Positions 1 to 7,375 of a stretch of 64,000 nucleotides of DNA are shown piece by piece. Positions within the stretch are counted from its first letter, which is position 1. Every line of letters starts with the position of its first letter. A model generated the notes under the pieces. The model worked only from the letters and a program-made list of their open reading frames with translations. It made no database searches and had not been told where the DNA came from. Source of the DNA: Cohnella laeviribosi DSM 21336 (GTDB taxonomy: Bacteria > Bacillota > Bacilli > Paenibacillales > Paenibacillaceae); NCBI RefSeq assembly GCF_000378425.1, contig NZ_KB899816.1, positions 1 through 64,000 of the forward strand, read 5' to 3'. Position numbers and translations under genes: made by a program.

Positions 1-268
1 CTCCCCAGATAAGAACGTCATCTGTCTGCCCGCGACCACCCAAGTCTACAGGACTAGCCCTTGGCGGCTTTGGATTTCGTTGTGTTTTGGCAACTCATCC
101 GACTAACCCTGCCTCCAATTGGGTTCGTGTACCTTGGCCCGTGCATTTGCCTCCGGCTTCCTTCAGATTCCGCCTCACGACGGACACCCTTGCCCTTGGC
201 TACGGTAGGCGCTCGCCAGCCCCCGCTCGGGACTTTCACCCTAAAGATGACGTCCATGCTGGGCGTAC
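1..268 (-). mobile_element. Group II intron, subgroup IIC type, 5' part (domain I), cut by the window edge
   Basis: Read on the minus strand from base 268 downwards, the sequence starts GTACGCCCAGCATGG and continues with blocks typical of bacterial IIC introns such as the Oceanobacillus iheyensis ribozyme: GGGTGAAAGTCCCGA near 225-240, CAAGGGTGTCCG near 180-195, GGAATCTGAAGGAAGC near 155-175, GGATGAGTT near 90-100, and a TTCTTATCTGGGGAG end at bases 1-15. These are domain I segments in the right order. The intron runs off the left edge, so the catalytic domain V and any reverse transcriptase gene cannot be seen. A 67-codon open frame at 54-257 lies inside the ribozyme and is not a gene. The first bases are GTACG rather than the common GTGYG. 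Confidence 0.85.
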
Positions 269-317
269 AAACAAACCGGCAGCGGTGCCTTCATGGCGAA
301 CCGCTGCCGGTTTGTTT
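269..317 (-). terminator. Rho-independent terminator of the MFS gene, serving as intron insertion target
   Basis: A perfect 18-bp inverted repeat (269-286 against 300-317) encloses a 13-nt loop. On the minus strand the 3' arm ends in GGTTTGTTT. It lies about 100 bases downstream of the MFS stop codon and directly abuts the intron 5' boundary at 268. IIC introns are known to insert just behind terminator stems. Confidence 0.85.
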
Positions 318-413
318 GCCGTCCGAACATATGGAACTGAAAAACGCAACGCGGAACTTGCCTTATGCCTTATCCGGCAAGGGGATTACAAGCGCGATCC
401 GTGCGCCCGACCG

Positions 414-1592
414 TCAGCCGCGCGCCTGCGCCGCCGCGCGATCCGCCATGCGGAACCGGGCCAGAAGCCCCAGCGCGAGCAAGGACACGGCGCCGGACAG
501 CGCATACGGCAGCCAATCGTAGATGCCGAGCAGCAGCGTGCCGAGCACGGGGCCGACGATCCGCCCGAGGCTGTCCATCGAGGAGCTGAGGCCGGAGGCC
601 ACCCCTTGCTCCACCGTCGTTTTCTGGGTAATCAGGGACGTTACGCAGGGGCGGGTAAGGGAGTTGCCGATGCCGAAGATGCACAGGTACACCGTGGCCG
701 CAAACCAGTTGTGCGCGGTCAGCAGCAGGAAAAATCCGGCGGCCGAGATCACCAGCCCGATCGCGATAAACAAGCCTTCCCGCCCCTTCTTGACGAACCG
801 GCGGACAACGCCGCCCTGCACAAGCGCCCCGACCAGCCCGCAGAAGAAAAACATGATGCCGACCTTGTAGGGCGTAACGTCGAAGCGCTTCATGCCGTAG
901 AGCTGCATCGTCGCCTCCAGAATCGCCAGGGAAAACGTTACGAAAAACGCAAGGACATACAAGTTCTTGAGCGGTCCCTGAAAGGCCGTCCAGCGCGACG
1001 CCTTGGGCGCGGCGGCCGTCTTCGCGCGCTGCTCCGGCGTCAGCGATTCCGTCAGCTTCGCCCATGCGGCGGCAAGCGTCGCAAGCGACAGCCCCGCCGC
1101 CGCGAAGAACGGCGCGCTGAGCGAAATGTTGCTCAGCGCCCCTCCGACAAACGGGCCGAACGTAAAGCCGAGCCCGATGCTCATCCCGACGACCGCCATT
1201 CCTTTTGTCCGTTCCTCGTCGGTCGTAATGTCGGCCACGTAGGCGACGATGCACGCCGTAACCGCGCCGGAGAACAGCCCGCCGATCAGCCGCGACGCGT
1301 ACATGAGCGCAAGATTGTCACCGGCAAACCCGAACAGCAAAAAGCTGATGCAGAAGCCCGTGATCCCGGTCATGATGACGGGTCTTCTGCCGATTCTGCC
1401 GGACAGCGCCCCCCACATCGGGGACACGACAAACGAAACGAGCGAATAGAGCGTCAGCATCAAGCCCGTGTGGACGTTGGCGGCGGCGGGATCGATGTCG
1501 GACACCGCCTGCGGCAGAACCGGAATAATGATGCCGAAGCCGATAAAAGTGGTGATCAGCATAAGCGATACGATGACAAGCTTGCTTCTCAT
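414..1592 (-). CDS. MFS drug/efflux transporter (DHA1, TetA/Bmr-like)
   Basis: This is a 392-residue, very hydrophobic protein of the usual length for a 12-segment major facilitator. It is likely a proton-driven exporter of drugs or metabolites in the cytoplasmic membrane. The loop after helix 2 carries the motif GALSGRIGRRP (family motif A). A glycine-rich GLGFTFGPFVGG in helix 5 matches motif C of drug-proton antiporters. The start ATG at 1592 follows AGGAGAGA at good spacing. The gene stands alone and is divergent from speA. The substrate cannot be told from sequence. Residues 185-205 form the cytoplasmic loop between the two six-helix halves. Confidence 0.85.
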   Translation of the reverse strand: MRSKLVIVSLMLITTFIGFGIIIPVLPQAVSDIDPAAANVHTGLMLTLYSLVSFVVSPMWGALSGRIGRRPVIMTGITGFCISFLLFGFAGDNLALMYASRLIGGLFSGAVTACIVAYVADITTDEERTKGMAVVGMSIGLGFTFGPFVGGALSNISLSAPFFAAAGLSLATLAAAWAKLTESLTPEQRAKTAAAPKASRWTAFQGPLKNLYVLAFFVTFSLAILEATMQLYGMKRFDVTPYKVGIMFFFCGLVGALVQGGVVRRFVKKGREGLFIAIGLVISAAGFFLLLTAHNWFAATVYLCIFGIGNSLTRPCVTSLITQKTTVEQGVASGLSSSMDSLGRIVGPVLGTLLLGIYDWLPYALSGAVSLLALGLLARFRMADRAAAQARG

Positions 1593-1714
1593 GGATTCTT
1601 GTCTCTCCTCTGAAGCTCAAGATCAGATGTTCATGAAAGTATGGTAACATAGCGGGCGGCCGGTTCCAAATCCCGGAATTTGTCGGATGGATGACATTTC
1701 GGGCGCCGCATTTA

Positions 1715-1742
1715 TTGCATTCCCCCTTATTTTTGCTATACT
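1715..1742 (+). promoter_or_regulatory. Sigma-A-type promoter of speA
   Basis: TTGCAT (1715-1720) and TATACT (1737-1742) are separated by 16 bp and stand about 60 bp upstream of the speA start. Confidence 0.55.
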
Positions 1743-1802
1743 CAACCTAGTTTGAACGAATAGCTGAACTTATGCTAGGTATGGAAAGGCAGGCGCTACA
1801 AA

Positions 1803-3272
1803 TTGGATCACTCCCGCACCCCCCTGTTCGACGCGCTGCGGCGGCATGCGGCAGCCGGACCGGTGCAGTTCCACATTCCCGGCCACAAGAAAGGCGCCGG
1901 CATGGACCCTGAATTTCGCAGGTATATCGGGCAAAACGTTCTCGATATCGACCTGATCAATATCGCCCCGCTGGACGATCTTCACCAGCCTGCCGGCGTC
2001 ATCCTGGAAGCGCAAAAGCTTGCCGCCGACGCTTTCGGAGCGGACGCCAGCTTCTTTTCCGTGCAGGGGACAAGCAGCGCCATCATGGCGATGATCCTTT
2101 CCGTTTGCGGAAACGGGGACAAGATCATCGTACCCCGCAACGTCCACAAGTCGGTGCTTTCCGCCATCATCTTCGCGGGCGCGCGGCCGGTCTTCCTGTC
2201 GCCGGTGCGCGACCATCAGCTCGGCATCGATCACGGCGTCACGACCCGCGCGGTTCGGCGGGCGCTCGAACGGCACCCCGACGCGGCGGCGGTGCTGGTC
2301 ATCAACCCGACGTATTTCGGCATCTGCGCCAATCTGAAGGAAATCGTCGATCTCGTCCATGAGTACGACATTCCGGTGCTGGTCGACGAGGCGCACGGCG
2401 CGCTGATCCATTTTTCCGACCGGCTGCCGATGTCCGCCATGCAGGCCGGCGCGGATATGGCCGCAACAAGCGTCCACAAGCTCGGCGGCTCGATGACCCA
2501 GAGCTCGATCCTGAATGTGCGGGCAGGGCTTGTCAACATCCAGCGCGTGCAGACGATTCTGAGCATGCTGACGACCACCTCCACCTCCTATCCGCTGCTG
2601 GCTTCGCTCGATACGGCGCGGCGGCAGCTGGCCCTGCACGGCAAGGAGCTGGCGGACAAGGCCGTGGATCTCGCCAACCGGACGCGGAAAGCGATCAACG
2701 AGATCGAGGGACTGTATGCCTTCGGGGAGGAAATTCTCGGCGACGAGGCGACGTACGACTACGATCCGACCAAGCTGACGATTCACGTGCGGCATCTTGG
2801 CATCACGGGCTATGAAGCGGAGAACTGGCTTCGCGACCATTACCGGATCGAAGTCGAACTGAGCGACATGTACAATATTCTGTGCCTGATCACGCCGGGC
2901 GACGACGAAGCGTCCGTCGGCCTTCTCGTGAAGGCGCTGCGCGAGATGTCGGAGCAATTCCTGAACACCCGCGAAGTTCCCGAAATCGTGGTCAAAATCC
3001 CCGAGATCCCCCATCTGTCGCTGACGCCGCGGGATGCGTTCTACGGAGAGACCGAGACGATCCCGCTGACCGCTTCGGCAGGCCGGATCATTGCGGAATT
3101 CATCTACGTCTATCCGCCGGGCATCCCGATTCTCCTGCCGGGGGAAGTCATCTCGCAGGAGAATATCGATTATATCGTGGAGCATCTGGAGGTCGGCCTG
3201 CCGGTCAAAGGTCCGGAAGACCGCACCGTCCGCCAAATCAAAGTCATCGTCGAAGAAACGGCCATCTCGTAA
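1803..3272 (+). CDS. speA: Arginine decarboxylase (Orn/Lys/Arg decarboxylase, SpeA/YaaO family)
   Basis: The 489-residue PLP enzyme closely matches Bacillus subtilis SpeA in length and in the N-terminal text PVQFHIPGHKKGAGMDPEFR. It decarboxylates arginine to agmatine, the first step of polyamine synthesis, in the cytosol. The PLP lysine lies in SVHKLGGSMTQSS (about residues 224-236), preceded by the LVDEAHGA aspartate motif (about residue 193). The C-terminal Orn/Lys/Arg decarboxylase domain ends with the conserved GLPVKGPEDRT. The start is a TTG at 1803 preceded by AAAGGCAGG. The close paralogue YaaO acts on lysine, so arginine as substrate is inferred from overall similarity. A terminator follows, so the gene is monocistronic. 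Confidence 0.85.
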   Translation: MDHSRTPLFDALRRHAAAGPVQFHIPGHKKGAGMDPEFRRYIGQNVLDIDLINIAPLDDLHQPAGVILEAQKLAADAFGADASFFSVQGTSSAIMAMILSVCGNGDKIIVPRNVHKSVLSAIIFAGARPVFLSPVRDHQLGIDHGVTTRAVRRALERHPDAAAVLVINPTYFGICANLKEIVDLVHEYDIPVLVDEAHGALIHFSDRLPMSAMQAGADMAATSVHKLGGSMTQSSILNVRAGLVNIQRVQTILSMLTTTSTSYPLLASLDTARRQLALHGKELADKAVDLANRTRKAINEIEGLYAFGEEILGDEATYDYDPTKLTIHVRHLGITGYEAENWLRDHYRIEVELSDMYNILCLITPGDDEASVGLLVKALREMSEQFLNTREVPEIVVKIPEIPHLSLTPRDAFYGETETIPLTASAGRIIAEFIYVYPPGIPILLPGEVISQENIDYIVEHLEVGLPVKGPEDRTVRQIKVIVEETAIS

Positions 3273-3307
3273 CCGGCCGGAAAGCCCGTTGCGGCCGCAT
3301 TTGCGGC

Positions 3308-3358
3308 AAAACCCTCGGACGGCGGATTCGATCCGCGCGCCGGGGGTTTTTCGTTTTT
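3308..3358 (+). terminator. Rho-independent terminator after speA
   Basis: An outer stem (AAACCCTCGG with CCGGGGGTTT) and an inner stem GCGGAT/ATCCGC with a TCG loop are followed by TTTTTCGTTTTT. Confidence 0.75.
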
Positions 3359-3428
3359 CGCCCAATGGCCAGGAATTCGTTGTGAAACGAACCTGATTTT
3401 GCTATTATGGGCTTGGAGGTGGCATTCG

Positions 3429-3848
3429 ATGAGTCAGAGCGCTTACATATCGCTGGTTCAAGGATCCGCCGCAACGGACATTACGCTCGACGACGTGAAG
3501 GAGCATCTGCTGCGTTACCGCGCGCAAACCGCGCTGACCGGAAAGCAGCTCGGCTGGGACTACGCGAATGCGGCGTTCCCCTACACGATCGAGCACAAGC
3601 CGGGAGAAGACCGGCTCTGGTTTTATTTGAAAGGCTTGAAGCCGCAGTACCGCTTCATCTTGTTCGGCGTCGGCCGGAAACAGGAAGGCGACCGGTCCGT
3701 CCCGTACATTCAGGTCGTTCTCCCCGAAGGAGCCACGCACGGCGACAAGGCCAAAGCCAACGAATACTGCAAATGGCTCGGACGGCAATTGCTCGCGGAA
3801 GTGAAGCTGTTCAACGGCCGCATCATGCATTACAATCCCCGCAAATAA
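3429..3848 (+). CDS. Conserved hypothetical protein, resembles DUF1885
   Basis: This is a 139-residue soluble protein without signal peptide or membrane segment. The start ATG at 3429 has a strong GGAGGTGG site. An upstream in-frame codon at 3399 lacks one. The pattern SAYISLV at the N-terminus, a central WDYANAAFPYTIE and a C-terminal NEYCKWLGRQLLAEVKLFNG recall the DUF1885 family of small Bacillales proteins of unknown function. I make the family match from memory and it is not certain. The gene is alone between two terminators, and nothing nearby suggests a role. Confidence 0.7.
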   Translation: MSQSAYISLVQGSAATDITLDDVKEHLLRYRAQTALTGKQLGWDYANAAFPYTIEHKPGEDRLWFYLKGLKPQYRFILFGVGRKQEGDRSVPYIQVVLPEGATHGDKAKANEYCKWLGRQLLAEVKLFNGRIMHYNPRK

Positions 3849-3853
3849 AACGC

Positions 3854-3898
3854 AAGGGCTGTCTGCTGAGCATCGCGCTCTCGCAGGCAGCCCTTATT
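3854..3898 (+). terminator. Terminator between convergent genes
   Basis: AAGGGCTGTCTGC pairs with GCAGGCAGCCCTT (one mismatch) and is followed by ATT. It lies between the plus-strand DUF1885-like gene and the minus-strand DUF1292 gene, so it may act in both directions. Confidence 0.65.
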
Positions 3899-3960
3899 CA
3901 TCGTCAAATCCGGATGCGCTTCGCCGAAAGGTTCCGGAACCGTCTGCCGAATCCGGGGCT

Positions 3961-4254
3961 TCAGTCCGCTTCCCGGGCGGCGAGCTCTTCGTATACCTTC
4001 ATAACCCGCTCCCATTCTTCGTCGTCTTCGATGTTGACGAGCACTTCGTCTTCCCCGTCTTCCTCAATTCGGAATATGACGCCGTCGTCTTCGGGATCGT
4101 TGCGGTCGAGCAAAACGGCATACGCATTGTCGCCGCTCTCAAACGTGTACACGAGCACCATCTCGTGTTCGTTGCCGTCCTCGTCGGTTACGACAAATAC
4201 GGCCTCCTCGTCGTGGTCATGATTGCAATTTTCGTCATGAACATGATCGCTCAT
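3961..4254 (-). CDS. yrzB: DUF1292 family protein (YrzB-like)
   Basis: This is a 97-residue, strongly acidic protein. It opens with a His/Cys/Asp-rich stretch (HVHDENCNHDHDEE) that could bind metal. The body has the DUF1292 pattern: FVVTDEDGNEHEM, then VYTFESGDNAYAVL, then VIFRIEEDGEDEVLVNIEDDEEWE. The function is unknown. In many Firmicutes the family sits beside the Holliday-junction resolvase gene yqgF, but here it is isolated. The start ATG at 4254 follows GGAGGTTCC. Both the family and the reading frame are clear. The role is not. Confidence 0.8.
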   Translation of the reverse strand: MSDHVHDENCNHDHDEEAVFVVTDEDGNEHEMVLVYTFESGDNAYAVLLDRNDPEDDGVIFRIEEDGEDEVLVNIEDDEEWERVMKVYEELAAREAD

Positions 4255-4320
4255 GTGGAACCTCCGTTCGATCGGTTGAATTTACCTACCCCCGTATCGT
4301 AACACTTCCCTACTCTCCGG

Positions 4321-4360
4321 TCAAACGAAGAACGCTCCGCCCGATCGAAAGGGGGAGCGC
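4321..4360 (-). terminator. Terminator of the stalk-domain gene
   Basis: On the minus strand a stem CGCTCC/GGAGCG with an inner CCC/GGG is followed by TTCTTCGTTT, just past the stop codon at 4373. Confidence 0.6.
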
Positions 4361-4372
4361 CTATCGCTTGTT

Positions 4373-4951
4373 TTACCTGGAAATAATCGTTTTCTCCGAG
4401 ACCACCTGCATGGACGAACTTCCCGCGGGCTGCATCCAGAAACGAATCGTGTACTTGCCGCTCGACTTGAATTCGTAGCTGAAGCTGCTGCTCGTCGTAA
4501 ACCAGAAATTGTCCTTGGTCGGAAAATCCTTGTCCTTGCTCGTGAGGCCGTCGATGTACGTTTCGGATCCGTAAGGGTCGGCAATCGTGACCTTGAACGC
4601 GGAAATGTCGGTCTGCAGATTGTCGATCTGGGCGAAGACGATGAAATTCACCTTCTGATCTTTCTGCACCGAGCCGAACGGCTTGCTGCCGGCCATCGTA
4701 AACATATGTACGTTAGGTTTGGCAATGACCACTTTCTTGTCGTTGTCGTCCCAGGAAACCAAGCCCTGTATGATATCGCCGACCGAGCGCACGCTGACGT
4801 AAGCTTTCCCGTCCACCATTATGCCGCTTTCATCGATCGTCTGCTTGTTGAAGATGATTCGAACCTTCTGCGAAACCGTGTCCGCGAAGATAACCGTGCT
4901 GCTGGCAATCATGAGCGCCACGGTTAAGGGCAGCAGCTTGCGGATGTTCAT
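4373..4951 (-). CDS. Secreted stalk-domain protein (copper amine oxidase N-terminal-like)
   Basis: The 192-residue protein has a signal peptide (KLLPLTVALMIASSTVIFA, residues 5-23). It is followed by a copper-amine-oxidase-N-like stalk repeat, seen as IIFNKQTIDESGIMVDGKAYVSVRSVGDIIQ and then VSWDDNDKKVVI. The rest (from about residue 85) looks beta-rich and matches no family I know. Such stalk domains are common in secreted Paenibacillus proteins and are thought to mediate cell-surface attachment. The start ATG at 4951 has GGAGG nine bases upstream. An in-frame codon at 4960 would overlap that site. The protein is probably exported, and its role is unknown. Confidence 0.75.
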   Translation of the reverse strand: MNIRKLLPLTVALMIASSTVIFADTVSQKVRIIFNKQTIDESGIMVDGKAYVSVRSVGDIIQGLVSWDDNDKKVVIAKPNVHMFTMAGSKPFGSVQKDQKVNFIVFAQIDNLQTDISAFKVTIADPYGSETYIDGLTSKDKDFPTKDNFWFTTSSSFSYEFKSSGKYTIRFWMQPAGSSSMQVVSEKTIISR

Positions 4952-5153
4952 TCTGCACAACCTCCGTCATCACACTCTCGCATTCCTGTATACGTTATAC
5001 CAATTGACAGGAAAAAAGTTGCGGAAGACGAAGAAAAATTCAGAACGGACATCCGCCGCTTCGCCGCCCGGGCGCTGGCACAGAATGTCGAATTCGCTCC
5101 GTTTGTGCGCTCGCCCGGGAAATACCCTCGCGGCCAGCCGGTTATTTCCCGGT

Positions 5154-5369
5154 TCAGTTCGCCTTGGGCAGCGTGAGCACGCACGGTACGCCCCGGCCTA
5201 CGGCCCCCGGCTCGGACATTTTGGCCAGGTAGGCCAATCCCCTCGCGCACGGGGTTTTGCATACCGCGCATACATCCGAAGTGACGATTTTCATCTGCGG
5301 CCGGTGAATGACGGAGGAAAGTTCTTTTTTCTTGGATGCCCTCGATCCTTTGCTGCTCGGCTTGCTCAT
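5154..5369 (-). CDS. Small basic protein with a cysteine cluster, unknown
   Basis: This is a 71-residue protein. Its N-terminus is rich in Lys, Ser and Arg (SKPSSKGSRASKKK). A CAVCKTPCARG motif follows, then another Cys near the C-terminus (GVPCVLT), which together could hold one zinc. The start ATG at 5369 follows AAGGGGGGAG. No signal peptide or membrane segment is visible. I do not recognise the family. The reading frame is supported by the ribosome site, by the cysteine spacing and by its fit between neighbours. It is divergent from the metallo-beta-lactamase-fold gene. Confidence 0.6.
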   Translation of the reverse strand: MSKPSSKGSRASKKKELSSVIHRPQMKIVTSDVCAVCKTPCARGLAYLAKMSEPGAVGRGVPCVLTLPKAN

Positions 5370-5524
5370 GGGACTCCCCCCTTCCGGGCATAAATGCCGC
5401 CACGATAACGTATGCGAAGGAGAGACGCCTTGCTTCGGCCGCCGATCGGATTTTTGGCGAACGCTTTTGCCGCAGTCCAAATCATGGTATATTCATGTCA
5501 AACGCATCTAAAGGGGAGCTTGGA

Positions 5525-6253
5525 ATGGACATTCTCATGCTTGGAACGGGAAGCGCATTCGCCAAAACCTTTTACAACAATAACGCATTGGTCTATTCCG
5601 AAGGCCGCACCCTTCTGATCGATTGCGGCCACACGGCGCCAAGAGCGCTTCACCGCCTCGGCATTCCGCTTGCCGACATCGACGCCATTCTCGTTACCCA
5701 TATTCATGCCGACCATGTCGGCGGACTGGAAGAGTTGGCGTTCCAATACTCCCTTATTTATAAAACCCGGAAACCGCTGTACGTGGCCGATACGCTTGTG
5801 TCTCCCCTGTGGGAGCATACGCTGCGGGGCGGGCTGCAGCAGGAGGATAACCACTCGCTGGAGGATTATTTCGACGTGCGCCCGCTCCGCGAAGGAGAGG
5901 CGGCCGAGCTGCTGCCCGGCCTTACGGCGGAGCTGCTGCGGACGGAGCATATTCCCGGCAAAAAAAGCTACTCCGTTCTGCTGAACGGCACGTTCTTTTA
6001 TACGGCCGATATGAAATTCGACCCCGACCTGCTCCGCCGCCTCGTTTACGAGCGGGGAGTGAAGACGATTTTCCACGATTGCCAGCTTCATGCGCCCGGA
6101 ACCGTTCACGCCTGCCTTCCGGAGCTGCTGACGCTTCCGGAAGACCTGCAGGAGCGGATTCGGCTAATGCATTACGGCGACGATCAGCCGAATTTCATCG
6201 GCCGCTCCGGGAAGATGACGTTTGTCGAGCAGCACAAACGGTACACGATCTGA
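5525..6253 (+). CDS. MBL-fold metallo-hydrolase
   Basis: The 242-residue cytosolic protein has the metallo-beta-lactamase zinc motif THIHADHVGGL at about residues 58-68. It opens with the typical beta strand MDILMLGTGSAF. Further ligand candidates are the His in RTEHIPG, the Asp in TADMKFD and the His in LMHYGDD near the C-terminus. The GTGSA start and overall size resemble ribonuclease Z and related phosphodiesterases, but the exosite arm of true RNase Z is not obvious. A general hydrolase call is therefore safest. The start ATG at 5525 follows AGGGGAGCTT. The substrate is unknown. Confidence 0.8.
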   Translation: MDILMLGTGSAFAKTFYNNNALVYSEGRTLLIDCGHTAPRALHRLGIPLADIDAILVTHIHADHVGGLEELAFQYSLIYKTRKPLYVADTLVSPLWEHTLRGGLQQEDNHSLEDYFDVRPLREGEAAELLPGLTAELLRTEHIPGKKSYSVLLNGTFFYTADMKFDPDLLRRLVYERGVKTIFHDCQLHAPGTVHACLPELLTLPEDLQERIRLMHYGDDQPNFIGRSGKMTFVEQHKRYTI

Positions 6254-6260
6254 CCCCGGG

Positions 6261-6290
6261 ATGACAATCGGCGGCGGGTTAAGGTATGAT
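6261..6290 (+). promoter_or_regulatory. Promoter of the small membrane protein gene
   Basis: ATGACA (6261-6266) and TATGAT (6285-6290) are 18 bp apart, about 40 bp upstream of the small open frame. Confidence 0.45.
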
Positions 6291-6328
6291 GGGGGAAGGA
6301 ATCAAGACACGAAAGGAAGTTTGCCCGT

Positions 6329-6430
6329 TTGGTTACCGCCTACGTTGTATCCGGCATTCTGCTTGTCCTGATGATTTGGCTGCTGCTCTGGGTCACGAAG
6401 AAAGCTTACTCCCGCAAGTGGGAGGAATAA
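6329..6430 (+). CDS. 33-residue single-span membrane protein
   Basis: A TTG start at 6329 is preceded by AAAGGAAG. The frame gives about 20 hydrophobic residues (AYVVSGILLVLMIWLLLWV) followed by a positive tail TKKAYSRKWEE. This predicts one membrane helix with the C-terminus inside. It has its own promoter in front and a strong terminator behind, which supports a real gene despite its size. I recognise no family. It could be a small accessory subunit or a stress peptide, but that is speculation. Confidence 0.55.
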   Translation: MVTAYVVSGILLVLMIWLLLWVTKKAYSRKWEE

Positions 6431-6434
6431 CGGG

Positions 6435-6476
6435 AAAAAGCTCCGCCTGCCCTTAAGGGGAAGCGGAGCTTTTTTC
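6435..6476 (+). terminator. Rho-independent terminator
   Basis: AAAAGCTCCGC pairs with GCGGAGCTTTT, followed by a T run, directly after the 33-codon gene. Confidence 0.8.
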
Positions 6477-6515
6477 GTCCTGGCGGCGGGCATGGTCCGG
6501 ACAGGAATGAGGGCG

Positions 6516-6752
6516 CTACCATCCGACCCCCCATTCCATTCCCGGCGTCACATTCCGCGATTGATAAACGTCTTTCGATACTTCGCTTTCGTAGACGTCG
6601 GCGATCACGTTCGTCCCGTTCGTCCCGCTGTTGGCGTTTGCGGGAACGGCCGGCTTCGAGCCGCAGGCGGCGAGGACAAGCGATACGGCGAGAAGCGGCG
6701 CAACGGCTGCGATCCGTCCGAACCCGATGCGTCGATGGCTGCAGGCCGGCAT
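6516..6752 (-). CDS. Small predicted lipoprotein
   Basis: The 78-residue protein has a lipoprotein signal: Arg-rich N-region, hydrophobic stretch and lipobox LVLAAC with the modified Cys at residue 30. The mature part is only 48 residues, rich in Ala, Asn, Ser and Thr at first (PAVPANANSGTNG), then DVYESEVSKDVYQSRNVTPGMEW. I know no family for it. The start ATG at 6752 follows AAGGAAGGAG. It lies next to another small membrane gene on the same strand and could share its transcript. Confidence 0.6.
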   Translation of the reverse strand: MPACSHRRIGFGRIAAVAPLLAVSLVLAACGSKPAVPANANSGTNGTNVIADVYESEVSKDVYQSRNVTPGMEWGVGW

Positions 6753-6822
6753 GGGAAGCGCTCCTTCCTTTCATTCGGAACATGCGTTCCGTTTTACTCA
6801 GAATGCCCGCTTCGCCCGAACC

Positions 6823-6993
6823 TTAATCGCCGCTGCCGTTTTTTCGGTTCGGGTACCCCTTTATTTTCCACACGATACGCCGGTCGTACTCCGCCGAATC
6901 CTTGCTGACCATATGGGCCACAGCCGCCATTACCGCGCCGATCAATCCAAACAGGCCGATCAAAGCCAGCAGCAACATCGCACCCTCATCCAT
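6823..6993 (-). CDS. Small membrane protein, unknown
   Basis: The 56-residue protein has one long hydrophobic segment (LLLALIGLFGLIGAVMAAVA, residues 7-26) and then a charged tail (DSAEYDRRIVWKIKGYPNRKN). The start ATG at 6993 has GGGGAGGAG 13 bases upstream. The longer in-frame start at 7023 has no ribosome site. It is upstream of the small lipoprotein gene on the same strand. No family was recognised. The C-terminal ribosome-like charge suggests a cytoplasmic tail only. Confidence 0.5.
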   Translation of the reverse strand: MDEGAMLLLALIGLFGLIGAVMAAVAHMVSKDSAEYDRRIVWKIKGYPNRKNGSGD

Positions 6994-7133
6994 GCGTCGC
7001 GTTTCGCTCCTCCCCGCGTTCATGCCGATTTAGTTCATACTTACGTCAAAAGGCCGGCTTTCATCACCGCCATCCGGGCGACGGGAAAAACATTTTGGCG
7101 TCGATTGTGCAAAAACAAACCGGCTCCAACCGG

Positions 7134-7162
7134 TTGACATCGGACAAGGATCTTGGTAATAT
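7134..7162 (+). promoter_or_regulatory. Consensus promoter of tRNA-Val 1
   Basis: TTGACA (7134-7139), a 17-bp spacer and TATAAT-like TAATAT (7157-7162) lie 23 bp before the tRNA. Confidence 0.85.
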
Positions 7163-7184
7163 ACAAAATGTCTTCGCGAGACGT

Positions 7185-7260
7185 GATCTGATAGCTCAGT
7201 TGGGAGAGCACCATCTTGACAGGGTGGGGGTCACAGGTTCGAACCCTGTTCAGATCACCA
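7185..7260 (+). tRNA. tRNA-Val (GAC), copy 1
   Basis: The 76-nt cloverleaf has acceptor GATCTGA/TCAGATC, anticodon loop TTGACAG (anticodon GAC, valine), a T-loop TTCGAAC and an encoded CCA. It differs from copy 2 at 8131 by two bases only. Confidence 0.95.
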
Positions 7261-7275
7261 TAATCAAACAATGAG

Positions 7276-7310
7276 CCTTCTTGCGTAACGCAAGAAGGTT
7301 TTGTTTTTTT
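7276..7310 (+). terminator. Terminator after tRNA-Val 1
   Basis: A perfect 10-bp stem CCTTCTTGCG/CGCAAGAAGG with loop TAA is followed by TTTTGTTTTTTT. Confidence 0.9.
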
Positions 7311-7375
7311 GCAGCGTGACGGTTTAGAGACTGCTCCCGCTACCTACAATAGGTAACGAAGGAGTGAAGACAACT

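Noticed and set aside
54-257. 67-codon open frame on the minus strand at the left edge
   Set aside because: It lies inside the group II intron domain I. The conserved ribozyme blocks explain it, and such frames are common annotation errors.
87-1613. 508-codon frame on the plus strand
   Set aside because: It is antisense to the MFS gene and has an Arg/Gln/Asp-rich composition typical of antisense frames in high-GC DNA.
5466-5493. Possible promoter of the metallo-hydrolase gene
   Set aside because: TATATT is present, but the -35 (TTTGCC) is poor and the spacer is 16 bp. I did not list it as a feature.
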